Of a DNA stretch of 48,650 bases, positions 38,739 through 46,935 are shown piece by piece. Each line of letters opens with the position of its first letter. The first letter of the stretch is position 1. Position numbers and translations under genes: made by a program. Source of the DNA: a bacterium (GTDB lineage: Bacteria > Patescibacteriota > Andersenbacteria > UBA10190); NCBI GenBank assembly GCA_027624555.1, contig JAQBWN010000004.1, positions 1-48,650 on the forward strand. The letters are read 5' to 3'. Below the pieces are notes generated by a model, which worked only from the letters and a program-made list of their open reading frames with translations, was not told the origin of the DNA and made no database searches.

Positions 38739-39674
38739 TTAGTCTACCTTGGGCCACTGCGCAGGGTCAATTTGAACAGGGTCTGTAAGGGATAGTTGTT
38801 GCAGTTGGTGTATTATTTCTTCCGACAATGGCCCAGCTTGTAGTGCTTCTAATGCGCTTTGTATTCTATTTGCAGTGGAAGTCCCAATTAAGGCAGTAGA
38901 TATTGCTGGGTTTGATAATACGTAGCGAATTGCGAGCGTTGGGAGGCTAATTCCTATGTTATTTGCAATTTCTTCAGCTTTGTCTGCATTTTCTTTTAAC
39001 TTAGCCAACGTTTCTGGGAGACGTGCTCGGGCGGGAGTAAGTGCACCTTTTAATAAGACGGACCGGTTTATAATGCCAATATTTTTTTCATGTGCTTTTA
39101 TGAGCACGTTTTTCGTCATTCGTTGATCAACTATACTGTTCGCTAGTTGTATAGTCTCGAAAAAGCCAATTTTGATTGCTGCAAGTGCAGCCGCTTCTCC
39201 GCGAATGGCAACGCCTACATGCAAAACTTTTTGCTCGTGTTTTAACTTTTCAGCAATTTCTATTATTTCAGAATAATTTACAAAGTCTTCTAATTCATTA
39301 TGAAATTGGGCAAGTTGTAATACTTCTTGGCCTAAATTTTTTCTGCTTACATCTATGTCTTCTCTGATTCTTTTTTCGAGATCTTGGCCTCGTAGATTTG
39401 GCCCTTGTTTTAAGAATTGCCCAAACTTTGTGCCGATGACTATGTTGCTTGTTTTCGCGATTTCAGACTTTCTAATTCTCTCTTCCGCCAGCCCATATCC
39501 ACGTGCGGTATCGAAATACGTTATGCCCATTTCCACCGCAGTTTTAAGAAGTGTTATGGCATCTTGCTCGCTCGGCAACCCTTTATTTCCTAGCCCGTAT
39601 GCCAGACCAATTTCTACGGTGCCAAGGCCAATGCGAGAAACTTCTAAGCCGGTGTTGCCGAGAGCATTTTTCAT
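38739..39674 (-). CDS. Aldo/keto reductase
   Basis: RIGLGTVEIGLAYG, GITYFDTARGYGLAEERIRKSE, ALIGTSTANRIQSALEAL. Confidence 0.88.
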   Translation of the reverse strand: MKNALGNTGLEVSRIGLGTVEIGLAYGLGNKGLPSEQDAITLLKTAVEMGITYFDTARGYGLAEERIRKSEIAKTSNIVIGTKFGQFLKQGPNLRGQDLEKRIREDIDVSRKNLGQEVLQLAQFHNELEDFVNYSEIIEIAEKLKHEQKVLHVGVAIRGEAAALAAIKIGFFETIQLANSIVDQRMTKNVLIKAHEKNIGIINRSVLLKGALTPARARLPETLAKLKENADKAEEIANNIGISLPTLAIRYVLSNPAISTALIGTSTANRIQSALEALQAGPLSEEIIHQLQQLSLTDPVQIDPAQWPKVD

Positions 39675-40141
39675 AGCCCAAGTATGCTCGCTTTTATCTT
39701 AATTACAACTTTTCGCACTTCCTGATGAATGCCGTTTTGGACCTTTGGCATATGGAGTTCTTTTGGGAAAAATATAGCAAAAGAATGTACGTTGAGCGAG
39801 CACAGGCTTTGATTTGCAGTTGGAAAAAACAGTTGATAGTCCATATCTTTGTTAAGCTCTTTTTCTACTAAGTTTCCTATTGGCGCATATGCCACTATCT
39901 CTCCACCGCTCAAACAGTAGTGAATGTCAATATATTCTTCGTGTACTTCGTAAAAGGCATGGTTAAAAGGCATGGTTTTTACGGACTGAATATTTGCATA
40001 GACGTCGCGGTTTTGTATAGCATGTTCGCCGTCTGGTAATAGGTTTGCATTCTCTTGAATCCAGCTAAATGCCGTTTCCCAAACTGGGTGTGGTAAAAAA
40101 GCCTTATATGTGTGCGGCTCATTATATTGACCATGTAACAT
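39671..40141 (-). CDS. YhcH/YjgK/YiaL family (DUF386) protein
   Basis: LLPDGEHAIQNRDVYANIQSV, YEVHEEYIDIHYCLSGGE, FAIFFPKELHMPKV; 4-bp overlap with AKR gene. Confidence 0.85.
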   Translation of the reverse strand: MLHGQYNEPHTYKAFLPHPVWETAFSWIQENANLLPDGEHAIQNRDVYANIQSVKTMPFNHAFYEVHEEYIDIHYCLSGGEIVAYAPIGNLVEKELNKDMDYQLFFPTANQSLCSLNVHSFAIFFPKELHMPKVQNGIHQEVRKVVIKIKASILGL

Positions 40142-40163
40142 GGTTGTAGTGTATCATGGGGAA

Positions 40164-40958
40164 ATGAGCAATCAACCAAACCCTAAAAGAACCCCAGTGA
40201 ACGTAGTAGCTATAATTCCGGCCCGAGCAGGGCAGCAAAGTATTCCGTACAAAAATTTGCAAAAATTGGGCGACAAAACATTACTTCAGTGGGCGATAGA
40301 AGTAGCCTTTGCAGCGGATTCTATCGATGCTGTAATTGTTTCAACTGAAGATGAAAAAATAAAAGAAGAGGCAGAAAAACTAGGGGCGCTTGTTGCGCCT
40401 CGTCCAAAAGAATATGCTTTAGCCACAAGCGGTGACGCTGGATTTTATCAACATGCGGTGAAGTGGATGGAAGAAGCACACGGATGGACGCCAGAATTTT
40501 TGATCAACTTGCGACCAACCAGCCCTCTTCGATTTGCAAAAGATATTGACCGTATGGTTGAACACATAAAGAGTTCAGGAGCGGATGGATTAAAGAGCGT
40601 GGTGCCTTCCCCGCTACATCCGTACAAAATGTGGCAAATACAAGGATCAACTGATATTGGATCTTCGGGAAAGTTGTTGCCGATTTTTGATAACGAATTT
40701 CGACAAACCCACGGGCCAGACCAGCCACGGCAAAAAATACAACAGATGTTCCCGGTGTTCTTTCAAGATGGGCAGGTTGATATTACTCGAAGAAAGTTTG
40801 TATTGCGTCCAGAGGCATTGGAGTTAGAAAACGTATGGGGTGAAAATCTCCATGGGTTTATTTTAGACCCAAGAACAAGCACTGATTTGGACGAGCCCGC
40901 AGACTTTTTGAGAGCAGAAAAAATATACCGCGATTTGGAGGAAGAACGAGGGGAGTAG
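40164..40958 (+). CDS. Acylneuraminate cytidylyltransferase family protein (NeuA-like)
   Basis: VVAIIPARAGQQSIPYKNLQKLGDKTLLQWAIEVA, LINLRPTSPLRFAKDIDRMVEHI, DLDEPADFLRAE; ORF-track start 40140 also possible. Confidence 0.9.
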   Translation: MSNQPNPKRTPVNVVAIIPARAGQQSIPYKNLQKLGDKTLLQWAIEVAFAADSIDAVIVSTEDEKIKEEAEKLGALVAPRPKEYALATSGDAGFYQHAVKWMEEAHGWTPEFLINLRPTSPLRFAKDIDRMVEHIKSSGADGLKSVVPSPLHPYKMWQIQGSTDIGSSGKLLPIFDNEFRQTHGPDQPRQKIQQMFPVFFQDGQVDITRRKFVLRPEALELENVWGENLHGFILDPRTSTDLDEPADFLRAEKIYRDLEEERGE

Positions 40959-41084
40959 TCGCGATCCCTTCTCCCCAATTGGGGAGAAGGTGACATGAGC
41001 GAAGCGAATGACGGATGAGGGCAGAACATACAGCATGCCGCCTCACCAGCCCTCTCCCCGATTGGGGAGAGGGGAAACGCTACG
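40959..41084. repeat. Interspersed repeat family B (composite, inverted relative to 45451)
   Basis: ATCCCTTCTCCCCAATTGGGGAGAAGGTGACATGAGCGAAGCGAATGACGGATGAGGGCAGA is the reverse complement of 45509-45570. Confidence 0.92.
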
Positions 41085-41088
41085 TTTT

Positions 41089-41409
41089 CTACTTCAGCTC
41101 GTCCTGTAGTTTTTTTAAGCCTTCGGGGCCTTGTTTTGCGGCATCTTCTACCTTTGTGCGCATTCCTTCAGGTAAACGTGACATAATACCTTGCATTAAG
41201 TCTTCTGCGCTTACAGATGTTTTCCCTTTTTTGCGTGCATATTCTTCTGCCGCTTGTTCTAGTTCTCGCTTTACTCGCTGTTTCATAATTCCTGGTACCG
41301 GAGCTTGCCCTACTGCTTGTGCGAGTGCCTTGGTCGCAGAATCGTCCCAGGTAAGAGAACTTGCCTCTTCGCTTTGATTACTTGATTTTTTTTGCCAGAA
41401 TGAAAACAT
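41089..41409 (-). CDS. Hypothetical protein; possible PCP_red-type (light-independent protochlorophyllide reductase C-terminal-like) helical domain
   Basis: LTWDDSATKALAQAVGQAPVPGIMKQRVKRELEQAAEEYARKKGKTSVSAEDLMQGI; start reset to MFSFWQKK. Confidence 0.5.
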   Translation of the reverse strand: MFSFWQKKSSNQSEEASSLTWDDSATKALAQAVGQAPVPGIMKQRVKRELEQAAEEYARKKGKTSVSAEDLMQGIMSRLPEGMRTKVEDAAKQGPEGLKKLQDELK

Positions 41410-42103
41410 GGAAGAAGTATATACCGTAGCAATAAGGCGTAGCAAGCGTGCAAAGAGAATGTCTATCCGTATAAGCGAAGCCGGTATTGTTGAGCTCGTA
41501 TTACCGCTAAGGGCAAGTGAACGAGCCGGGAACGCGTTTATTAAAATTCGTCATGAATGGATTAGCCGTGCGCTTGATACGCAGAAGCAGAGGAACGCAA
41601 TGCAGAAACCTGTTATATGTGAAGACAAGGCAAGTATTCCCTGCTTTGGAGATATGCTGAAACTATCTATTGTATGTGAGCCTGGCAGGAGCCGTGCATC
41701 TGTTATTCTTCGTGGTTTTACGCTGAGTGTATATGTTGCAACTTTTGCGGACGCACAAAAAGCTTTAAGCAAATGGTATAGGCGCGAAGCAATGGCATAT
41801 TGCACGGGACAAGTGCAGGAATATGCAGACGTGCTTAACGTTACTGTTTCCGCAGTTCGTGCTATTGGCATGAAAAGCCAATGGGGAAGTTGTAACTCAA
41901 TTAAAAAGTCACTGACATTTAATTGGAAGTTGGCGCTGGCTCCTGAAGAAGTGGCTCGGTACGTCATAGCTCATGAAGTGGCACACTTGGTACAGGCGAA
42001 TCATTCCAAAGCATTTTGGGATGTGGTAAAAAAACTGGACCCAGACTATATGGCTCATCGAACATGGTTGAAAGTATACGGCGGCGGGTTGTACATACAG
42101 TAA
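41408..42103 (+). CDS. YgjP/DUF45 (WSS1/SprT-like) zinc metallopeptidase
   Basis: MKSQWGSCNSIKKSLTFNWKLALAPEEVARYVIAHEVAHLVQANHSKAFWDVV (HExxH + H). Confidence 0.93.
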   Translation: MEEVYTVAIRRSKRAKRMSIRISEAGIVELVLPLRASERAGNAFIKIRHEWISRALDTQKQRNAMQKPVICEDKASIPCFGDMLKLSIVCEPGRSRASVILRGFTLSVYVATFADAQKALSKWYRREAMAYCTGQVQEYADVLNVTVSAVRAIGMKSQWGSCNSIKKSLTFNWKLALAPEEVARYVIAHEVAHLVQANHSKAFWDVVKKLDPDYMAHRTWLKVYGGGLYIQ

Positions 42104-42149
42104 AACGCAAAAACTCCCAATATATACATATGTAGGAGTTTCTGCGTTT
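42103..42149. terminator. Bidirectional terminator-like hairpin between convergent genes
   Basis: AAACGCA-a-AAACTCC ... GGAGTTT-c-TGCGTTT. Confidence 0.75.
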
Positions 42150-42161
42150 CGAAACTAAGTA

Positions 42162-42287
42162 CTATATTGTTCCTTCTGTAGTTTCTGCTGGAGTATCTGT
42201 GCTTGGTGCCGCTGCGCATGCTGCGCATAGACCAGCTTCATTTACTTCAGCGTTTTCTGCTGAACATCCTGTGCATGTTGCCATCAT
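42162..42287 (-). CDS. 41-aa double CxxC protein (not in ORF track)
   Basis: MMATCTGCSAENAEVNEAGLCAACAAAPSTDTPAETTEGTI*; AAGGAGGTGAT Shine-Dalgarno 8 nt upstream of ATG. Confidence 0.8.
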   Translation of the reverse strand: MMATCTGCSAENAEVNEAGLCAACAAAPSTDTPAETTEGTI

Positions 42288-42314
42288 AGTAATCACCTCC
42301 TTATGTATAAGTTT

Positions 42315-42331
42315 AGAGAACAAAGTTCTCT
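42315..42331. repeat. Short inverted repeat in leader of the 41-aa gene
   Basis: AGAGAAC-aaa-GTTCTCT perfect 7-bp inverted repeat. Confidence 0.6.
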
Positions 42332-42401
42332 TCATAAACCATACTCGAAAATGCTAGCTTGTGTAAAACTTGTATAAGTTGTATGGTGTTTCGTTATGGT
42401 G

Positions 42402-42605
42402 ATGCCAGCGGATTTTAAAGAACTTATATACACCGTCTCGTTAATTGCGGGATTAAGTATTGCTTGGCTTATCGTAGGGGGTTCTGAGGCACCACAAATG
42501 TCTCCAGAAGTTGCATTGGTAGTAGAAAAACCTCATGCCGTGCATCTTGTGGTAAATCCAGTTGTCCATATTACCGTTCCCACGCACAATGTATTTGCGA
42601 AGTAA
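42402..42605 (+). CDS. Small hypothetical membrane protein
   Basis: MPADFKELIYTVSLIAGLSIAWLIVGG..., just upstream of efp. Confidence 0.5.
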   Translation: MPADFKELIYTVSLIAGLSIAWLIVGGSEAPQMSPEVALVVEKPHAVHLVVNPVVHITVPTHNVFAK

Positions 42606-42616
42606 CACATTAATTT

Positions 42617-43180
42617 ATGCTTTCATTCAATGACATTCGAAAAGGTAAGGGGAAAATCATCGTACTTGACGGTGAGCCATATATTGTTGTGTCTGCAGAA
42701 TTTTTACGAAAACAGCAACGTCGTCCTGTGGTCAATACTATTTTAAAACATGTAAAAACCGATCAAACACGGGAACATACATTTCAGCAATCAGATAAAG
42801 TTATTGAAGCAGATATCGACCGTTCTCCTCACCAGTACCTCTATATGCAAGGGGCTTCATATGTATTTATGAATACGCAAACATACGAACAAATCGAACT
42901 ACCCGCAGATATTGCCCAAGACCTCGCACGGTTTTTACTTGAAGGAGAAGAAGTGCAGATTATGGTATTTGAAGGAAATCCTGTTTCGTTAGATATGCCA
43001 ATAAAAATTGATCGCAAAGTTATCGATGCTCCACCTGGAGTTCGGGGAGATACTTCAAGTAATGTTACAAAAGAAATTATTATTGAAGGGAATGTGCACA
43101 TGCGTGCTCCTCTCTTTATTAAAGAGGGCGATGTTATACGCGTAGATACCCGAACCGGAGAGTATTTGGAGCGGGCATAG
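42617..43180 (+). CDS. efp: Elongation factor P with non-canonical loop (KQQRRP in place of KPGKG)
   Basis: KIIVLDGEPYIVVSAEFLRKQQRRPVVNTILKH... and APPGVRGDTSSNVTK...IKEGDVIRVDTRTGEYLERA. Confidence 0.93.
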   Translation: MLSFNDIRKGKGKIIVLDGEPYIVVSAEFLRKQQRRPVVNTILKHVKTDQTREHTFQQSDKVIEADIDRSPHQYLYMQGASYVFMNTQTYEQIELPADIAQDLARFLLEGEEVQIMVFEGNPVSLDMPIKIDRKVIDAPPGVRGDTSSNVTKEIIIEGNVHMRAPLFIKEGDVIRVDTRTGEYLERA

Positions 43181-43385
43181 TGAAGTGTCATCTCGGAATG
43201 ACAATCTACATACATATACTCTTGCGTCACAAACAAAAAAGTTGAATACTTACAGTGATTGAACTTGCAGAGTATTAACTCTTATTTGTTCAAACCCACC
43301 GAGTGTTTCTCGGATCAAAAAGTCAACATCAATACGACCATCTATTATAACGATAGATTCGCTTATTCATCACTTCTTGATCTCT

Positions 43386-44243
43386 ATGACATCTCAATTA
43401 AAAACTCGTACAAAAACAGACACTATTACATCGCTCTCTCGGTATCTACAGGAAATTGGAAAAACTCCACTTCTTACTGCGGAAGAAGAGCAGGAATTAG
43501 CGCTTCGCATACAAAAAGGTGATGCACTCGCTCGCTCGCACATGTTGCATGCAAATCTTCGGCTTGTAGTAAGCGTTGCAAAAAAATATGTTTCAGGAGG
43601 TGACGGAGAGCTTCTTATGGATCTTATTCAAGAAGGAAATATCGGGCTCATGCGTGCGGTAGATAGATTTCGCGGTGAATTTAAAACTCGATTTTCCACA
43701 TATGGGGTGTACTGGATTCGCCAAGCGGTACTCCGTGCATTAAAAGCACGTCGGCTTGTTCGTCTTCCTGAAAACGTATTTGATAAAGTACTTCTTATGC
43801 AGCGAACTAAGGCAAAGCTTTCGCAACTCTTGGGGAGACCTCCTAGTATAGCTGAAACTGCTATTGAAATGGATGTTCCGAAAAATGAAGTTTCAAACTT
43901 AGAAGTGTTTTCTACTGATATAGTATCTCTGGAACGCATTGTAAGCGGAGCGCAAAATGAAGAAGAAACGAAACTGCAAGACTTGTTACAAGACACGGAG
44001 TCTCCTTCCCCTAGTGAAGTAGCGCAAAATTTTCTTCTGGAAAAAGAAGTTCGTGAAGCAGTGGAAACGTTGCCGTCTCGCGAGAGAACTATTATTAATG
44101 CCCGGTTCGGCCTTGCCGGAGGGTATCCAGAAACGCTGGAAGAAATAGGTGAACATGGCAATATTAGTCGGGAACGAGTTCGTCAATTACAAAATGTTGC
44201 ACTAGAACGATTACGCCATCGGAGGCAGCTGCACATGGTATAG
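43386..44243 (+). CDS. Sigma-70 family RNA polymerase sigma factor (regions 2-4)
   Basis: LRLVVSVAKKYVSGGDGELLMDLIQEGNIGLMRAVDRF...FSTYGVYWIRQAVLRAL; TLEEIGEHGNISRERVRQLQNVALERLR; start could also be 43377. Confidence 0.93.
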   Translation: MTSQLKTRTKTDTITSLSRYLQEIGKTPLLTAEEEQELALRIQKGDALARSHMLHANLRLVVSVAKKYVSGGDGELLMDLIQEGNIGLMRAVDRFRGEFKTRFSTYGVYWIRQAVLRALKARRLVRLPENVFDKVLLMQRTKAKLSQLLGRPPSIAETAIEMDVPKNEVSNLEVFSTDIVSLERIVSGAQNEEETKLQDLLQDTESPSPSEVAQNFLLEKEVREAVETLPSRERTIINARFGLAGGYPETLEEIGEHGNISRERVRQLQNVALERLRHRRQLHMV

Positions 44244-44250
44244 TGCGTAC

Positions 44251-45447
44251 ATGCAGCAAGGTAATTTTCTCTTTGGAGCTTCAACAAGCGCGCATCAAGT
44301 AGAAGGAGGAAATAGTAATAACGATTGGTGGGAATGGGAAAAAACTCGTCCGAAAGATTTTCAATCTGGCAGGGCAGCAGATAGTTGGAACAGATACCGA
44401 GAAGACATAGCCCTTGCAAAAAAGCTTGGCCACACTGCACATCGGTTATCGCTTGAGTGGAGCAGAATTGAAACGCAGGAAGGTAGGTTTAATTCCGTAG
44501 CAATTGCTCGCTACCGTGAAATATTGCAGGAATTACAACTAGCTGGAATAAAAACATTTGTAACGCTTCATCATTTTACTAATCCTATATGGCTTGCGCG
44601 TGGGCGCCTGCCTGCCGGTAGGCAGGGATGGGAATCTAAAAAAACACCGGAACTTTTTGCGCGGTATGTAAAATATGTAGCCCAAGAACTCGGCGACCTG
44701 GTTGATTTTTGGATAACGATTAACGAGCCGATGGTATATGCGTCGCAGTCTTTCGTGAGAGGTGTGTGGCCACCGCAAAAAAAGAATATATTTGCAATGG
44801 TGCGTGTTATTCGAAATATGGCGCGTGCGCATAGGTTGGCATATAAGGTATTGCATAAAGCGAATCCTCGCATACCTATTGGTTTTGCTAAGCATTTGAT
44901 TGCATATACGCCCGAATCAAAAACAAAACTGACCGATCGAATTGGCGTTGCATTGTATGATTGGTTTTTTAACCATATGTTTTTTTTACTTATAAGAAAC
45001 AAGCAGGATTTTATTGGGGTGAATTACTACTTTGCGCGCACGCTTCGAGTGCGCATGTTTCCATTTTCTATTTCAGAAGTTTTACTCGATGTGCCTAAAA
45101 CCGATCTTGGCTGGCCGATATATGCAAAAGGACTTATGCAAACACTGCTTCATATGAAGCAGTATAAAAAACCAATATATATTACGGAAAATGGATTAGC
45201 AGATGCTGCTGATTCAAAACGCGCAGATTTTATCCGTTCGCATATTCGGGCTATTGAAGCCGCTCAAAAACAGGGATGCGATGTACGCGGATATTTACAT
45301 TGGTCGCTTATCGATAATTTTGAATGGGCAGAAGGTTTTGTTCCCCGGTTTGGACTCATAGAAATAGACTACGCAACGCAAAAGCGTACTATTCGACCAA
45401 GCGCATATGTTTATAAGGCAATTATTGAGCAATCAAAAGGTGTGTAG
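44251..45447 (+). CDS. Glycoside hydrolase family 1 (beta-glucosidase-like)
   Basis: FLFGASTSAHQVEGG, TINEPMVYASQSFVRGVWPP, YITENGLAD, RGYLHWSLIDNFEWAEGFVPRFGLIEIDY. Confidence 0.93.
   Translation: MQQGNFLFGASTSAHQVEGGNSNNDWWEWEKTRPKDFQSGRAADSWNRYREDIALAKKLGHTAHRLSLEWSRIETQEGRFNSVAIARYREILQELQLAGIKTFVTLHHFTNPIWLARGRLPAGRQGWESKKTPELFARYVKYVAQELGDLVDFWITINEPMVYASQSFVRGVWPPQKKNIFAMVRVIRNMARAHRLAYKVLHKANPRIPIGFAKHLIAYTPESKTKLTDRIGVALYDWFFNHMFFLLIRNKQDFIGVNYYFARTLRVRMFPFSISEVLLDVPKTDLGWPIYAKGLMQTLLHMKQYKKPIYITENGLADAADSKRADFIRSHIRAIEAAQKQGCDVRGYLHWSLIDNFEWAEGFVPRFGLIEIDYATQKRTIRPSAYVYKAIIEQSKGV
44607..44626. repeat. Palindromic repeat inserted in frame in GH1 gene (encodes LPAGRQ)
   Basis: CCTGCCTGCCGGTAGGCAGG near-perfect palindrome. 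Confidence 0.88.
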
Positions 45448-45450
45448 TAA

Positions 45451-45570
45451 TTCCCCTCTCCCCATATGGGGGAGAGGGTTAGGGTGAGGGCTGGCGTCGC
45501 GTTGTGGTCTGCCCTCATCCGTCATTCGCTTCGCTCATGTCACCTTCTCCCCAATTGGGGAGAAGGGATT
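45451..45570. repeat. Interspersed repeat family B (composite copy)
   Basis: ttcccctctccccatatgggggagagggttagggtgagggctggcgtcgc...tctgccctcatccgtcattcgcttcgctcatgtcaccttctccccaattggggagaaggga. Confidence 0.92.
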
Positions 45571-45600
45571 CTGAAAATGTGATATAGTTTAGTTGCTTAT

Positions 45601-45843
45601 ATGCTACTCAAAACAAAACTCGCATTTGAAATTTGGTCTGGTATTGTTCTCCTTATTGTTGTTATAGGAGGAGTTGCAGGGTTTACGCTCATATCCGGCA
45701 ACGATTTAACGCCCCTTCTTACAAAATCTCAAGTAAATACGCAGACGGAGGAACAAGCACCTGCATCTTCGCTTCTTTTGCAGTCAGATATTCTAAACGT
45801 CGCTACAAGTATTTCAGACGTGGTATCTGGCGGAACGCCGTAA
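45601..45843 (+). CDS. Small membrane protein (80 aa)
   Basis: N-terminal TM helix IWSGIVLLIVVIGGVAGFTLISG, start of co-directional secreted-protein run. Confidence 0.6.
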   Translation: MLLKTKLAFEIWSGIVLLIVVIGGVAGFTLISGNDLTPLLTKSQVNTQTEEQAPASSLLLQSDILNVATSISDVVSGGTP

Positions 45844-45852
45844 CGGCACTCT

Positions 45853-46923
45853 ATGAATAAGCGAGTTCTTTTTTTGGGAGTTGGTGCGGGGGCCTTATTG
45901 GGTATTGCCGGTGTTTTGTATTGGTATTTTGTTGTAGCTCCATCTGAAACTCCCATTGTTGAACCAACTCCAACCCCAGTAATTAGTATTGGTGTGTTGC
46001 CAAGCACGTCTGTAACCCCTGTTCCCTTTCAAGGAGTGTGCCCGGATACTTGGATTTCCCAAAAAGATACAGACGGAGATTCTCTCCCAGATGCAGTAGA
46101 GGCAATATATAAATCTGACAGTAATAATAAAGACACAGATGGCGATGGTTTTAACGATGGTGAAGAAGTTCGCGCCGGATACAATCCTATGAGCACCAGC
46201 GCTCGATTAGATAGTGATAACGACGGTTTGCTCGACCACGATGAATGCAAATGGGGTACGGATCCGTTTAATCCAGATAGCGATGAAGACGGCTTTCAAG
46301 ATGGCGCAGAAGTAAAAAACGGATTTGACCCTACGAAAAAAGGTGACGGAAACGGAAGCGACAAAATTCCTGTTGTAACGCCAGTGCCGACAGCAACTCC
46401 TATTGCAACAAAAGATCCGAAGTTTTCTCCTACACCTGCGCCAACCGTTTCCGGACAAGTACGGCAGACTCCTCCTCCAAATACGGCACAGCTGTCTCTT
46501 GTTTCCATGAATCAACTACAAATTACATCCGCCACTTCGTCTGCGGACGTAAAAGCATACCTTGTACACATAGACTCGCTTCGTCCACAAGAATTTTCAG
46601 ACGGTCAAGTTATCGCAAGTGCAATTGCCGATGCTGCAAATGGAAATGTGCAACCGCTTGCGCAAGTACGAGCAAAAATTTCGCAGTTTGCCGCTGCGCT
46701 TAAGGGAACTCCAACTCCAAAACCGGCACAAGAATATCATCAATTATATGTAACACTCATTGAATTTACCGCTTCACAATTACAAATCATTGAGCAAAAC
46801 GCATCTGGTGCAAATCAACAAAAAGCTGTGCAAGCAGTACTCGATATACAAAATATTCTTCCTCCGTATTTAACACAACTTTCTCAGTTGCGCGCAATTG
46901 TGGAAGGAATTTCTAATCAGTAG
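45853..46923 (+). CDS. Membrane-anchored thrombospondin type-3-like Ca-binding repeat protein
   Basis: DTDGDSLPDAVEAIYKSD, DTDGDGFNDGEEVRAGYNPM, DSDNDGLLDHDECKWGTDPFNPDSDEDGFQDGAEVKNGFDP. Confidence 0.85.
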   Translation: MNKRVLFLGVGAGALLGIAGVLYWYFVVAPSETPIVEPTPTPVISIGVLPSTSVTPVPFQGVCPDTWISQKDTDGDSLPDAVEAIYKSDSNNKDTDGDGFNDGEEVRAGYNPMSTSARLDSDNDGLLDHDECKWGTDPFNPDSDEDGFQDGAEVKNGFDPTKKGDGNGSDKIPVVTPVPTATPIATKDPKFSPTPAPTVSGQVRQTPPPNTAQLSLVSMNQLQITSATSSADVKAYLVHIDSLRPQEFSDGQVIASAIADAANGNVQPLAQVRAKISQFAAALKGTPTPKPAQEYHQLYVTLIEFTASQLQIIEQNASGANQQKAVQAVLDIQNILPPYLTQLSQLRAIVEGISNQ

Positions 46924-46935
46924 TATACTAACTAT

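Noticed and set aside
43259-43522. 87-aa ORF overlapping the sigma factor start
   Set aside because: Different frame over a clear sigma factor CDS; non-protein-like composition.
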